The notes: generated by a model from the letters alone, not told the origin. A stretch of DNA of 64,000 nt from Amycolatopsis mediterranei (GCF_026017845.1 NZ_CP100416.1:2078200-2142199); one strand, 5' to 3'; shown: positions 1 through 9,425, counted from the stretch's first letter. Translations and numbers: made by a program.

Positions 1-854
1 CGCCGGCTCGTGCCGCCGAAGCCGTCCGCCGCGTAGAGCCCGGCGAACACCGGCGTCTCCCACGTTTCGCCCGGCTGCAGCCGCCAGGCGACGTGCTCGT
101 GCCCGAACCCGCCGGTCCACGTGACGCGGCCGGTGTGCGTGCGCTCCACGGTGATCCGCCAGCTCCCGCTCCACGCCAGCGCACTGCTCCACACCTCGCC
201 GTCGGTCTCCGTCGCGTCGCCCGCGTCGAGCATCACCCACGGGTTGACCTGGTGGCTGGAGGCGCCGCGACGGCTGGTGAGCGTGGTTTCGCCGACCGGC
301 AGCGGTTCCCGCAGCACGCCGTATTCGGCGCTCCACGCGCCGGACGTCCGGCTCAGCCGCACGTCGTCGCGCCGGGGGAGCGTCCACGACGCGGAATCCG
401 TGCGCAGCAACGCAATCGGCTCTTCCGAACCGGTGTGCCGCAGCGATGTCCAGCGTTCGACGACGTCGCCGCGGACGCGGTAGTGCAGGGACAGCTCCAG
501 CGGGTAGTACCGGTCGGCGAGCCGCACGACGAGCGTGTCGTCTTCGAGCGCGAAGCCGTCGTAGCACCACTCGAGCGCCGAAGTGCCGTCGGAGTACCGG
601 ACGGCCAGTGCCGCGACGCCGAAGAACGCGCCGCCCTCGGCCGGGAGTTCCTGCCGCTCGTCGCCGGGCTCGTCGAAGCTGCTGTCGGCCGGGTTGCGGC
701 GCGCGGCGACCTGCGTGGCCTGGGCCAGCGTCAGCGGCGGGCCCCAGTGGACGTGCCGCGGGCGGTCGTCGGCGTCCAGCCGGAAGGCGTACGAGCTCTC
801 GGGGGTGCGCAGCAGCCAGAGCCGGTGCGCGGGGGCGTGTTCGACGAGCGACAT
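1..854 (-). CDS. alpha-galactosidase, GH36 family (N-terminal part, cut by window edge)
   Basis: This gene reads leftward off the window; 284 codons are visible from the ATG at 854. The visible part matches the N-terminal beta-sandwich domain of GH36 alpha-galactosidases. It has the typical run of short motifs: SSHQVNPWVML, then ALAWSGSW, then the LQPGETWETP segment and the F-A-G-LYAADGFGG strand that precedes the catalytic barrel. The catalytic aspartates would lie beyond the edge and cannot be checked. There is no signal peptide, so the enzyme should be cytoplasmic and hydrolyse imported alpha-galactosides such as melibiose or raffinose. It is divergent from the ROK repressor and the ABC importer, which fits one regulon. 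Confidence 0.85.
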   Translation of the reverse strand, partial: MSLVEHAPAHRLWLLRTPESSYAFRLDADDRPRHVHWGPPLTLAQATQVAARRNPADSSFDEPGDERQELPAEGGAFFGVAALAVRYSDGTSALEWCYDGFALEDDTLVVRLADRYYPLELSLHYRVRGDVVERWTSLRHTGSEEPIALLRTDSASWTLPRRDDVRLSRTSGAWSAEYGVLREPLPVGETTLTSRRGASSHQVNPWVMLDAGDATETDGEVWSSALAWSGSWRITVERTHTGRVTWTGGFGHEHVAWRLQPGETWETPVFAGLYAADGFGGTSR

Positions 855-893
855 GCCCGACAGCGTAGAGCTGACCAGCGCAGAAATAAATTC

Positions 894-910
894 TTGACGA
901 AGTTAATTAA
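894..910. promoter_or_regulatory. candidate promoter/operator between GH36 and ROK genes
   Basis: The 76-bp divergent gap is AT-rich, unlike its surroundings. It holds a TTGACG hexamer (894-899) followed by the 8-bp palindrome TTAATTAA (903-910), 20 bp before the ROK start. AT-rich TTAA-type palindromes are usual operators for ROK repressors, so this is the best candidate site for autoregulation and for control of the GH36 gene. The role is inferred from position. Confidence 0.45.
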
Positions 911-930
911 ATCTCTCTACCCTTCCGGCC

Positions 931-2100
931 ATGCCTCGCAGTGCACCGGCAAGGGCGCCGATCACCAGCCCCGCGGCCGCGACCGTGTTCACCACGGTCC
1001 TGACCGAAGGGCCGGTTTCGCGGGTCGACGTCGCCCGCCGCACCGGGCTCTCCTCCGCCGCGGTCACCAAGGCCGCCCGGCCCTTCATCGAGGCCGGCTA
1101 CCTCGAAGAACTCGCCTCCGGAGGTCGCACCGCCCCCGGCGCCGGCCGCCCGGCGAACCCCCTGGCCATCCGCCCGGACCGCGAGTACTTCGTCGGCGTC
1201 AAGATCACCGGTGACGACCTGATCGGCGTGGTCACCGACCTGCGCGCCGACGTCCGGGCCAGCGCCCACCACGCGCTGACCAGCCATGACGTCGATCACG
1301 TCGTCCGCGCACTGGCCGATCTCGCCGGGGAGCTGCTGTCCGGCGACCTCCGCGAGCGCGCCTACTGCCTGGGCGTCGCGGTGTCGGGCGACGTCGACCG
1401 CGCCTCCGGCGTCGTCCGGTACTCCCCGTTCCTCGGCTGGCGGGACGTTCCCCTGGCCGAACTCCTCGAGGAGGCCACCGGGCTGACCGTGACCCTCGAA
1501 AACGACGTCAAGGCCCTCGCCGTCGCCGAGCAGTGGTTCGGCGAAGGGGTCGGGGCGTCGTCGTTCGCGCTGGTCACCGTGGGGACGGGGATCGGCAGCG
1601 CACTCGTGGTCAACGGCGGTCTGGTCCGCGGCGCCCACGGCGTCGCCGGCGAAATCGGGCACGTCCCGGTCGCCGACGGCGGGCCGTCGTGCCACTGCGG
1701 CGGGCGGGGCTGCGTCGAGGCGATCGCGTCCACCGAAGCGATTCTGACGCGCGCCCGGCAGGTCACCGGCGAACCCGCGCTGTCGATGGACGACGCCGTG
1801 ATGCGCGCCCGGGGCGGCGATGAGCCGCTGCGGGAGGTCTTCGCCGCCGCGGGCCACGCGATCGGCCTCGGGCTGGCCGCGCTGGTCAACCTGTTCGGCC
1901 CGGAACGGGTGGTGGTCTCGGGGGAGGGCGTCGCCACCTACGACCTGTTCGAGGAGCAGATCCGCCGGACCTTCGCGGTCCAGGCGTTCGCCAGCGCCGC
2001 CCGCTGCGGCCTGGTCATCCGGCCGCTGCCGTTCGAGGAGTGGGCCCGTGGTGCCGCCGCCGTCGCCGTGCAAAGCCTGTTCGTGTCCGACAGCGTCTAA
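931..2100 (+). CDS. ROK family transcriptional repressor
   Basis: A 389-residue protein with a winged helix-turn-helix at about residues 15-65 (SRVDVARRTGLSSAAVTKA) followed by a ROK sugar-kinase-like fold. The phosphate-binding motif VGTGIGSALVV is near residue 217. The zinc site GHVPV...CHCGGRGCVEA is at about 243-262, with its Cys residues intact. Regulators of this family bind a sugar or sugar phosphate and release DNA. The gene ends 10 bases before the binding-protein gene, so repressor and importer are probably one transcript. The inducer is most likely an alpha-galactoside or its product, inferred from the two flanking alpha-galactosidase genes. Confidence 0.9.
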   Translation: MPRSAPARAPITSPAAATVFTTVLTEGPVSRVDVARRTGLSSAAVTKAARPFIEAGYLEELASGGRTAPGAGRPANPLAIRPDREYFVGVKITGDDLIGVVTDLRADVRASAHHALTSHDVDHVVRALADLAGELLSGDLRERAYCLGVAVSGDVDRASGVVRYSPFLGWRDVPLAELLEEATGLTVTLENDVKALAVAEQWFGEGVGASSFALVTVGTGIGSALVVNGGLVRGAHGVAGEIGHVPVADGGPSCHCGGRGCVEAIASTEAILTRARQVTGEPALSMDDAVMRARGGDEPLREVFAAAGHAIGLGLAALVNLFGPERVVVSGEGVATYDLFEEQIRRTFAVQAFASAARCGLVIRPLPFEEWARGAAAVAVQSLFVSDSV

Positions 2101-2110
2101 GGAGAACCTC

Positions 2111-3382
2111 GTGAGCCCCATGAATCGCAGAAGCTTCCTGGTGGGTTCCGTCCTCTTCGCCGGGGGAGCGGCCCTCGCGGGCTGCACTTCGGACCCGCTG
2201 AACAAGAACGCCGCTTCGGGGGCGAAGACCACGCTGCAGCAGTGGTACCACGCGTACGGCGAATCCGGGACGCAGCAAGCGGTCCAGCGGTACGCGCAGG
2301 AGTTCACCAAGGCCAACCCGGATATCGCGGTCAACGTCAGCTGGATCGCCGGCGACTACGAGACCAAGCTGAACTCGGCGATGCTCACCGCGCAGGCCCC
2401 GGACCTGTTCGAGCTGGGCGACTTCCGGTACCAGAACGTCAAGAACGGCCTGCTCGCGCCGCTCGACGACGTCGTCGGCCCGGTCAAGGCCGACTTCAGC
2501 CCGGCCGCGCTGGACACCGCGACCGTCGAGGGCAAGGTCTACGGCGTCAAGATGATCGACGACGTCATGATGCTGTACTACCGCAAAAGCGCACTGCAGG
2601 CGGCGGGCGTCCAGCCGCCGCGGACGTTCGCCGAGCTCCTCGAGGCGACCCGGAAGCTGACCACCGGCAAGCAGAAGGGCCTGTACGTCGGCACCGACGG
2701 TGTCGGCGAAGCGGCGACGCTCCTGCTCTGGTCGTCCGGCGGCGACTTCTTCGACTCGAGCGGCAAGAAGGTCGCGTTCGCCTCGCCCGAGGCGATCGCC
2801 GCGATCGGCGGGCTCAAGCAGCTGCACGACACCGGCGGCCTGCTCCAGGGCTACCCGACCGATTGGTCCGACCCGGGCGCGTTCGCCAACGGCGCGACCG
2901 CGATGCAGTGGGGCGGCCTGTGGTCGCTGCCGGACATCAAGAAGGCGCTGGGTGACGACTTCGGCGTCGTGGCGTGGCCGAAGTTCGGGGACGCGGGCAA
3001 GCAGGTCGCCCGCGTCGGCGGCTGGTACCAGCTGGCGAATGCGAAGTCCCAGAACCTCGATGCCGTCAAGAAGTACATCGACTGGCTGTGGATCAAGAAC
3101 GCCGGTCTGCAGCAGGACTGGTGCGTCAAGTACGGCTTCCACATCCCGGCCCGCAAACAGGTCGCGGCGCGGACGACCGAGTTCTCCAGCGGGCCGGCGA
3201 AGGACGCCGTGACGATCTCGCAGCAGTTCGGCAAGTCCTACGCGGGCCTGTGGAACAAGGCGTCGGCGACGCTGTTCCTGCAGGCCGCGACGAAGATCGC
3301 GAACGGGCAGGCCGACCCGGCCGCCGAACTCGGCGACGCGGCGAAGAAGGCACAGGCCGAAGTCGACAAGCAGCTGGCATGA
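2111..3382 (+). CDS. ABC sugar transporter, substrate-binding lipoprotein
   Basis: A 423-residue extracellular solute-binding protein of the carbohydrate uptake type. The N-terminus carries a twin-arginine-like NRRSFLV signal, a hydrophobic stretch and the lipobox LAGC, with the lipid-bearing Cys at residue 25. The GTG at 2111 is preferred because GGAG (2101-2104) sits 6 bases upstream; the ATG at 2120 would be too far. The body has the usual YETKLNSAMLTAQAPDLFEL pattern of maltose/oligosaccharide-binding proteins. Its stop overlaps the first permease by four bases. No ATPase gene follows, so a shared MsiK-type ATPase elsewhere probably powers the importer, as is known for many actinomycete sugar importers. 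Confidence 0.9.
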   Translation: MSPMNRRSFLVGSVLFAGGAALAGCTSDPLNKNAASGAKTTLQQWYHAYGESGTQQAVQRYAQEFTKANPDIAVNVSWIAGDYETKLNSAMLTAQAPDLFELGDFRYQNVKNGLLAPLDDVVGPVKADFSPAALDTATVEGKVYGVKMIDDVMMLYYRKSALQAAGVQPPRTFAELLEATRKLTTGKQKGLYVGTDGVGEAATLLLWSSGGDFFDSSGKKVAFASPEAIAAIGGLKQLHDTGGLLQGYPTDWSDPGAFANGATAMQWGGLWSLPDIKKALGDDFGVVAWPKFGDAGKQVARVGGWYQLANAKSQNLDAVKKYIDWLWIKNAGLQQDWCVKYGFHIPARKQVAARTTEFSSGPAKDAVTISQQFGKSYAGLWNKASATLFLQAATKIANGQADPAAELGDAAKKAQAEVDKQLA

Positions 3383-4335
3383 CGGCCGTGGTGGCGGCCC
3401 CGGCGGTCCCGGTGACGCCGGCGAAGAAGCGGCGCCGGCGTCGCGACTGGCGCGCGATCGGCGCGTTCGCGGTGCTCACCGGACCGGTCGTGCTCGGGCT
3501 GGGGCTGTTCAAGTACGTCGCCATCGGCTGGAGCTTCCTGCTCAGCTTCAACGACGCCCGCGGCACCATCACGCTCGGGAACTGGATCGGCTTCGGCAAC
3601 TACGCGTTCCTGCTCGGCGACGACGCCTTCCTGACGTCGCTGTCGACGATCGCGATCTTCACGGTCTTCATCGTGCCGATCACCTTCATCGCGTCGCTCG
3701 GTCTCGCGGTGCTGATCAACAGCATCCGCCGCGGCCGGGCGTTCTTCCGGACGGTGTTCCTCATCCCGGCCGCGGTGTCCTACGTCGTCGCGGCGCTGGT
3801 GTGGAAGATGGCGCTGTTCAACGGGCTGCCGTCCGGCGTCGCGAACGTCGTCGGCGGCCTGTTCGGCGCCGACCCCGTGCCGTGGCTGTCGACGACGAGC
3901 CCGCCGGTGTACTGGGTCGCGGTCGTGTCGCTGCGGCTGTGGCTGCAGGTCGGGCTGTACATGATCCTGTTCCTCGCGGGGCTGCAGGCGATCTCGCCGT
4001 CCTTGTACGAAGCGGGCGAACTCGACGGCACGACGAAGTGGCAGGCCTTCCGCTACCTCACGTTGCCGCAGCTGCGGAACACGTCCGTGGCGGTGCTGCT
4101 GCTGATCCTGATCGCCGCGTTCCAGGCGTTCGACGAGTTCTACAACCTGTTCGGCACCGGGCTTTCCGGCACGGCGACCGCGCCGGTGAAGCCGCCGCTC
4201 GTCTACCTCTACGACTCCGCGCTCGGCGACCAGAACTACGGCGTCGGTTCGGCGGGCGCGTTCCTGCTGACCGTGCTCATCGTCGTGATCACGCTGCTGC
4301 AGGGCCGGTTCGTCGGCTTCGGGAAGAAGGACTGA
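3379..4335 (+). CDS. ABC sugar transporter permease (first)
   Basis: A 318-residue inner-membrane permease of the MalF type. A short basic N-terminus (KKRRRRRDW) is followed by about six membrane segments. The EAA loop reads EAGELDGTTKWQAFRYLTLP at about residues 211-230 and is the contact site for the ATPase. It starts at an ATGA overlap with the binding-protein stop and ends in a TGATG overlap with the second permease, so translation is coupled. It should form the heterodimeric channel with the next gene product. Confidence 0.92.
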   Translation: MTAVVAAPAVPVTPAKKRRRRRDWRAIGAFAVLTGPVVLGLGLFKYVAIGWSFLLSFNDARGTITLGNWIGFGNYAFLLGDDAFLTSLSTIAIFTVFIVPITFIASLGLAVLINSIRRGRAFFRTVFLIPAAVSYVVAALVWKMALFNGLPSGVANVVGGLFGADPVPWLSTTSPPVYWVAVVSLRLWLQVGLYMILFLAGLQAISPSLYEAGELDGTTKWQAFRYLTLPQLRNTSVAVLLLILIAAFQAFDEFYNLFGTGLSGTATAPVKPPLVYLYDSALGDQNYGVGSAGAFLLTVLIVVITLLQGRFVGFGKKD

Positions 4336-5168
4336 TGGCCGTCCTGCCGGGTTACCGGAAAGCGCCGAAGTACGTCTTCGCGTCGGTGCTTTCGGTGATC
4401 TTCCTGCTGCCGTTCTACATCATGCTGCGCAACGCGCTGATGACGCGGCAACAGGTCGGCTCGCCGGACTGGTCGTGGCTGCCGGACCCGCTGTCGTGGG
4501 TCAACTTCGGCGACCTGTTCGCCGACACCTCGGTGCCGATGGCGCACTCGCTCGGGAACTCGTTCCTGGTCGCGATCGTCACGGCGCCGGTCGGCACGCT
4601 CTTCGGATCGATGGCGGGCTACGCGCTGGCCCGCATCAACGTGCCGGGGCGGCGTTTCGTCTTCACCTACGTGCTGGTCACGCTGATGATCCCGCAGTCG
4701 GTGACGTTCGTGCCGACGTTCGTCGTCGTCGGTTCGATGGGCGGGGTGAACACGGAGTGGGGCATCATCGCGCCGAACCTGTTCAGCGCGTTCACGGTGA
4801 TCCTGTTCCGCAACTTCTACCTGCGGTTCCCCGTCGAGCTCGAGGAGGCCGGGCGGCTGGACGGGCTCGGCTACCTCGGCGTCTACCGGCGCCTGGTCCT
4901 GCCGAACTCGGGGAGCATGATCGCGTCGCTCGGGGCGTTGATGTTCATCGAAAGCTGGAACGCGTTCCTGTGGCCGCTGGTGATCGGGCAGGACCCGTCG
5001 TCGTGGACCGCGCAGATCGCGCTTTCGACGTTCCTGACCGCCCAGTCGGTCAACCTGCCGGCGCTGTTCGCCGGCGCTCTGGTCACCATCGCGCCGCTGG
5101 TCGCGATGTTCCTGGTCGCCCAGCGGTTCATCGTCCGCGGGATCGCGGCGAGCGGGCTCAAGGAGTAG
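4335..5168 (+). CDS. ABC sugar transporter permease (second)
   Basis: A 277-residue MalG-type permease. It has about six membrane helices and the EAA motif EEAGRLDGLGYLGVYRRLVL near residues 171-190. The N-terminal helix begins at VFASVLSVIFLLPFYI. It is overlapped by the first permease (TGATG) and followed after 24 bases by the secreted GH27 gene, so transporter and extracellular glycosidase are likely co-transcribed. Confidence 0.92.
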   Translation: MAVLPGYRKAPKYVFASVLSVIFLLPFYIMLRNALMTRQQVGSPDWSWLPDPLSWVNFGDLFADTSVPMAHSLGNSFLVAIVTAPVGTLFGSMAGYALARINVPGRRFVFTYVLVTLMIPQSVTFVPTFVVVGSMGGVNTEWGIIAPNLFSAFTVILFRNFYLRFPVELEEAGRLDGLGYLGVYRRLVLPNSGSMIASLGALMFIESWNAFLWPLVIGQDPSSWTAQIALSTFLTAQSVNLPALFAGALVTIAPLVAMFLVAQRFIVRGIAASGLKE

Positions 5169-5192
5169 GTCCCCCCTATCGAGGAGTGTTCA

Positions 5193-6499
5193 GTGAAGCG
5201 CCTCCTTTCCGTTTTCCTCGTTGTGCTCGGGCTTTCCTCGCTGGTCGTTCCACCGGCCGACGCGCGGACGTCGTTCGTGAAGCCGTTCATGGGCTGGAGC
5301 AGCTGGAGCCTCGAGTCGTCGACCCGCGCGGGTTACGGCACTTCGTGGCTGAACGAGTCGCACATCGCGACGCGGCGACCGCTCTCGCGGGCAAGCTCAA
5401 GGCCGCGGGCTACACCTACGTCGACATCGACTCGGGCTGGAACGCTTCGCTGTCCTGGGTGTTCCACACCGACGTCAACGGCATCCCCGACCCGGATCCG
5501 GTGCGGTTCCCGTCCGGGATTCCGGCGTTGGCCTCTTACGTGCACGGGCTCGGGCTGAAGCTCGGCCTGTACGCGGTCACGGGCCTCGAGAAGGAGGTCT
5601 ACGACAAGAACGCACCGATCCTGGGGACGTCGTGCCACGCGCAGGACATCGCGTACCGGCCGCTGACGCCGTCGAACGGCTGGGGCGGCAACTGGAAGGT
5701 GGACTTCACGAACCCGTGCGCGCAGAAGTACTACGACTCGATCGCCGCCCGCTTCGCGTCCTGGGGTGTGGACTTCGTCAAGGTCGACGGCACGACCGCG
5801 GACAACGTCGCCGACATCAAGGCGTGGTCTGCGGCGATCGACCACTCGCGGCGGCCGATGTGGCTGACGGCCGGCGCGTGGCCGGTGCCTCGGTCCATCG
5901 GGCCCGCGCTGGCTCCCTACGCCAACGGCGTGCGCGTCGACACCGACGTCGAGTGCTACTGCGAGACGGTGTCCACTTGGGACAGCTCGGTCAAGGCGCG
6001 GTGGGCGGACCTGCCGGACTGGCTGGGGGTGTTCGGGCCGCAGTACCGGCCGGACCTGGACTCGATGCCGATCGGCAACAACACCGGGTCGGGCATCCAG
6101 GACGGGATTTCCGACGTCGAGCGACAGAGCGTGATGACGTTTTGGTCCATGGCGTCGTCACCGCTGTACGTCGGGGGAGACATCTGGTTTCTGGACGCTT
6201 CCGCGGTGTCGATCCTGACGAATCCCGAGGTCATCGTGGTCGACCAGACCGGTTCGTACCCGGCCCGGGTGACCGGCGGGAACCTCCAGGTGTGGCGGAA
6301 GCAGGCGCCGGACGGCCGGTGGTATGCCGCCGTCTACGACCTGGGTGCCACGCCGGCGGACATCACGGTGGACCTCGGGACGCCCGGGGCGCGACTGGTG
6401 CGTGACGTCGTCGCGCGCCGGGACCTCGGGCGGTTCCGGGGCTCGTGGACGGCTTCCGCCGTGCCGCCCCACGGCTCGCGGCTGATCCGGATCGGCTGA
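5193..6499 (+). pseudogene. secreted GH27 alpha-galactosidase, broken by a one-base deletion
   Basis: The GTG at 5193 has a good ribosome site (GAGGAG, 6 bases upstream) and begins a signal peptide (MKRLLSVFLVVLGL..., predicted cleavage after PADA). The mature start contains FMGWSSWSLESS. Reading continues correctly to ...WLNESHIAT and then must shift frame at about 5373-5375 to recover ATALAGKLKAAGYTYVDIDS and the rest of a GH27 barrel down to 6499. One base is missing from what was probably a Gln codon. The likely nucleophile lies in VDFVKVDG and the acid/base region in RVDTDVECYC, both intact. Everything else is well preserved, so this is either a recent inactivation or a sequencing error. 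If intact, the enzyme would act outside the cell and feed the importer upstream. Confidence 0.82.
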
Positions 6500-6509
6500 C
6501 TTTTCCGCC

Positions 6510-6554
6510 CGAAGGGGACTTTTCTCGCTGCGCACGCGAGAAAAGTCCCCTTCG
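6510..6554. terminator. perfect 19-bp hairpin terminator
   Basis: The left arm is CGAAGGGGACTTTTCTCGC (6510-6528), the loop has 7 bases, and the right arm (6536-6554) is its exact complement. It begins 11 bases after the GH27 stop and separates the sugar operon from the pca operon. There is no long T tract, as is usual for actinomycete terminators. Confidence 0.75.
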
Positions 6555-6612
6555 ACGTGCGGGCGTCATCCATTGGGTGGAAGACGTCTGGTCGGGCCAC
6601 CGGTCGCGTGCT

Positions 6613-6657
6613 ATGTTCGGGTGCAGAACGAGTGTGCGTGATGCGAACACTCCGAAC
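6613..6657 (+). promoter_or_regulatory. pca promoter region with GTTC/GAAC repeats
   Basis: Just upstream of pcaI lies a GTTC(7)GAAC inverted pair (615-618 and 626-629 of the 6000s), followed by two direct CGAAC copies at 6644-6648 and 6653-6657. A TATGTT hexamer (6613-6618) could be a -10 box. IclR-type regulators such as PcaR bind short repeats of this kind at pca promoters, so this is a candidate PcaR site. The assignment is inferred from position. Confidence 0.4.
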
Positions 6658-6672
6658 GGTGTGGAGGGTGTG

Positions 6673-7482
6673 ATGGCGGAGCTGCTGTCGCTGGAGGAGG
6701 CCGTGGCCCGGCTGGTGCACGACGGCGACACCGTCGCGCTCGAAGGGTTCACGCACCTCATCCCGGTCGCGGCCGGGCAGGAGATCATCCGGCAGCGCCG
6801 CCGGGATCTCACGCTGGTGCGGATGACCCCGGACATCGTGTACGACCAGCTCATCGGTGCGGGCTGCGCGCGCAAGCTGATCTTTTCCTGGGGTGGCAAC
6901 CCGGGCGTCGGCTCGCTGCACCGCTTCCGCGACGCCGTCCAGCACGAGTGGCCGGTGCCGCTGGAGATCGAGGAACACAGCCACGCGGGCATGGCGAACC
7001 GTTACGTCGCCGGCGCGTCCGGCCTGCCGTTCGCGGTGCTGCGCGGCTACACGGGCACCGACCTCCCGGCGCAGACCGAGACGATCAAGCCGATCACGTG
7101 CCCGTTCACCGGCGAGAAGCTGACGGCGGTCCCGGCGCTGAACCCGGACGTCTCGATCATCCACGCCCAGCGCGCCGACCGCTCCGGCAACGTCCAGATG
7201 TGGGGCATCACCGGTGTCCAGAAGGAAGCGGTGCTGGCGGCTAAGCGGTCTCTGGTGACGGTCGAGGAGATCGTCGACGAGCTGGCACCCCGCCCGGGCG
7301 CGGTCGTGCTCCCGGCGTGGGTGGTCACGGCGGTGGCCGAGGTCCCGGGTGGCGCGAAGCCGTCGTACGCGGCGGGGTACTACGAGCGGGACAACGCGGC
7401 GTACCAGGCGTGGGACAAGATCGGGCGCGACCGCGAAGAGTTCACGAAGTGGCTGAACGAGCTGACCGGGGTGAAGGCATGA
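6673..7482 (+). CDS. pcaI: 3-oxoadipate CoA-transferase, subunit A
   Basis: A 269-residue alpha subunit of the class I CoA-transferase that converts 3-oxoadipate plus succinyl-CoA to 3-oxoadipyl-CoA. It has the N-terminal VHDGDTVALEGFTHLIP segment and the glycine-rich SWGGNPGVGSLHRF loop of the CoA-transferase fold. It is longer than the E. coli AtoD type and resembles the actinomycete PcaI group. The ATG at 6673 follows GGAGGG. It is the first gene of a tightly coupled operon; its stop overlaps pcaJ (ATGA). Confidence 0.9.
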   Translation: MAELLSLEEAVARLVHDGDTVALEGFTHLIPVAAGQEIIRQRRRDLTLVRMTPDIVYDQLIGAGCARKLIFSWGGNPGVGSLHRFRDAVQHEWPVPLEIEEHSHAGMANRYVAGASGLPFAVLRGYTGTDLPAQTETIKPITCPFTGEKLTAVPALNPDVSIIHAQRADRSGNVQMWGITGVQKEAVLAAKRSLVTVEEIVDELAPRPGAVVLPAWVVTAVAEVPGGAKPSYAAGYYERDNAAYQAWDKIGRDREEFTKWLNELTGVKA

Positions 7483-8237
7483 GCAACCGGTACTCCGCCG
7501 ACGAGATGATGAGCGTCGCGGCGGCCCGCGCCCTCGGCGACGGCATGTCCTGCTTCGTCGGCATCGGCCTGCCGAGCAAGGCGGCGAACCTCGCCCGCCG
7601 CGCGCACGCGCCGAACCTGACGCTGATCTACGAATCCGGTTGCCTGGGCGCGAAGCCGTCCCGCCTGCCGCTGTCGATCGGTGATGGCGAGCTGGCCGAC
7701 ACGGCGGACGCGGTGATCAGCGTGCCGGAGGTGTTCAACTACTGGCTCCAGCCCGGCCGCATCGACGTGGGCTTCCTGGGCGCGGCCCAGCTGGACAAGT
7801 TCGGCAACATCAACACGACGGTGATCGGCTCGGACTACCACGACCCGAAGGTCAGGCTGCCGGGAGCGGGCGGCGCCCCGGAGATCGCGGCATCGTGTGG
7901 CGAGGTGTTCATCGTGCTGCGCCAGAACCCGCGGGCCTTCGTGGAGAAGGTCGACTTCGTGACGTCGTTCGGCCACGGAACCGGAAAGGGCGACCGCGAG
8001 AAGCTGGGCCTCCCCGGCCGAGGCCCGACGCTGGTGGTGACGGATCTCGGCCTGCTGCGCCCCGACCCGGAGACGGCGGAGCTGACGTTGACGCAGCTCC
8101 ACCCCGGCGTGGACCTCGACAGCGCCATCGCGGCCACGGGGTGGAAACTGAAGGTGTCCGACGACCTCGAGACCACCCCGGCCCCCACGGAGCAGGAGCT
8201 GACCCTCCTGCGAGACCTGGAGAAGGCAAGCGCATGA
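7479..8237 (+). CDS. pcaJ: 3-oxoadipate CoA-transferase, subunit B
   Basis: A 252-residue beta subunit partnering PcaI. The catalytic glutamate is expected in IYESGCLGAKP (Glu at about residue 51). The GAAQLDKFGNINTT segment is typical of the family. It is overlapped four bases at each end by pcaI and pcaF, consistent with equal synthesis of the two subunits. Confidence 0.9.
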   Translation: MSNRYSADEMMSVAAARALGDGMSCFVGIGLPSKAANLARRAHAPNLTLIYESGCLGAKPSRLPLSIGDGELADTADAVISVPEVFNYWLQPGRIDVGFLGAAQLDKFGNINTTVIGSDYHDPKVRLPGAGGAPEIAASCGEVFIVLRQNPRAFVEKVDFVTSFGHGTGKGDREKLGLPGRGPTLVVTDLGLLRPDPETAELTLTQLHPGVDLDSAIAATGWKLKVSDDLETTPAPTEQELTLLRDLEKASA

Positions 8238-9415
8238 CCGACGTCTACATCCTCGACGCGATCCGCACCCCGTTCGGCCGCTACGGCGGCGCGCTGGCCG
8301 GCGTCCGCCCGGACGACCTCGCCGCCGGAGTCCTGCGCGCGCTGCAGCAGCGGAACGATCTCGATCCGTCCACAGTGGATGAGGTCACCCTCGGCGACGC
8401 GAATGGCGCGGGTGAGGACAACCGCAACGTCGCCCGGATGGCCGCCCTCCTCGCCGGCTGGCCCACGACCGTCCCGGGCAGCACGGTCAACCGCCTCTGC
8501 GGCTCCGGGCTCGACGCGGCCATCCAGGCCAGCCGCGCGATCCAGGTCGGCGACGCCTCCCTCGTCGTCGCCGGCGGCGTCGAGTCCATGACCCGCTCAC
8601 CGCTGGTCATGCCGAAGCCGGAGAAGGCCTTCCCGACGGGCAACCAGACGCTGTACAACACCGCGCTCGGCTGGCGCATGGTCAACCCGGCGATGCCGTC
8701 GCAGTGGACGATCTCCCTCGGCGAGTCCACCGAACAGCTCGCCGAGCGCTACGGCATCGGCCGCGACGAGCAGGACGCCTTCGCCGCCCGCAGCCACGTC
8801 AACGCCGCCAAGGCGTGGGAGGAGGGCTTCTACGACGACCTGGTCGTCCCGGTCGAGGGCGTCGACCTGGCCCGCGACGAAGGCATCCGCCCGGACTCCA
8901 GCCCCGAGAAGCTCGCCAAGCTGAAGCCCGTGTTCCGCAAGGAGAACGGCACCGTCACCGCGGGCAACGCCTCCCCGCTGAACGACGGCGCCTCGGCCCT
9001 GCTCCTCGGCGACGAAGCCGCCGCGAGCCGCTTGGACAAGGCCCCGCTCGCCCGGATCGCCGGCCGCGGCGCGGCGGGCGTCGATCCGGACGTCTTCGGC
9101 ATCGGCCCGGTGCGCGCGGCGGAGATCGCCCTCGAACGCGCCGGCATCGGCTGGGAAGACCTGGCCGCGGTCGAGCTCAACGAGGCGTTCGCCGCGCAGT
9201 CCCTGGCCTGCCTGCGCGACTGGAAGGACCTCGACCCGGAGATCGTGAACACCCACGGCGGCGCGATCGCCATCGGGCACCCGCTCGGCGCGTCCGGCGG
9301 CCGGATCCTCGGCACCCTGGCGCACGACCTGCACCGCCGCGGCGGGGGCTGGGGACTCGCCGCCATCTGCATCGGCGTCGGCCAGGGGCTGGCCGTCGTC
9401 CTCGAAGGCCGGTAA
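8234..9415 (+). CDS. pcaF: 3-oxoadipyl-CoA thiolase
   Basis: A 393-residue thiolase for the last beta-ketoadipate step, splitting 3-oxoadipyl-CoA into succinyl-CoA and acetyl-CoA. The acyl-accepting Cys89 lies in VNRLCGSGLDA. The two other catalytic elements are NEAFAAQS and GGAIAIGHPLGASGG. The C-terminal Cys motif reads CIGVGQG rather than the CxGGGxG of biosynthetic thiolases, a variant known in PaaJ/PcaF enzymes. It starts at an ATGA overlap with pcaJ. Confidence 0.92.
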   Translation: MTDVYILDAIRTPFGRYGGALAGVRPDDLAAGVLRALQQRNDLDPSTVDEVTLGDANGAGEDNRNVARMAALLAGWPTTVPGSTVNRLCGSGLDAAIQASRAIQVGDASLVVAGGVESMTRSPLVMPKPEKAFPTGNQTLYNTALGWRMVNPAMPSQWTISLGESTEQLAERYGIGRDEQDAFAARSHVNAAKAWEEGFYDDLVVPVEGVDLARDEGIRPDSSPEKLAKLKPVFRKENGTVTAGNASPLNDGASALLLGDEAAASRLDKAPLARIAGRGAAGVDPDVFGIGPVRAAEIALERAGIGWEDLAAVELNEAFAAQSLACLRDWKDLDPEIVNTHGGAIAIGHPLGASGGRILGTLAHDLHRRGGGWGLAAICIGVGQGLAVVLEGR

Positions 9416-9425
9416 GGGAGAGAAC

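Noticed and set aside
907..2334. Long minus-strand frames opposite the ROK gene and other long antisense frames across the window
   Set aside because: They mirror strongly biased GC-rich codons of the plus-strand genes, have no ribosome sites and no recognisable domains.
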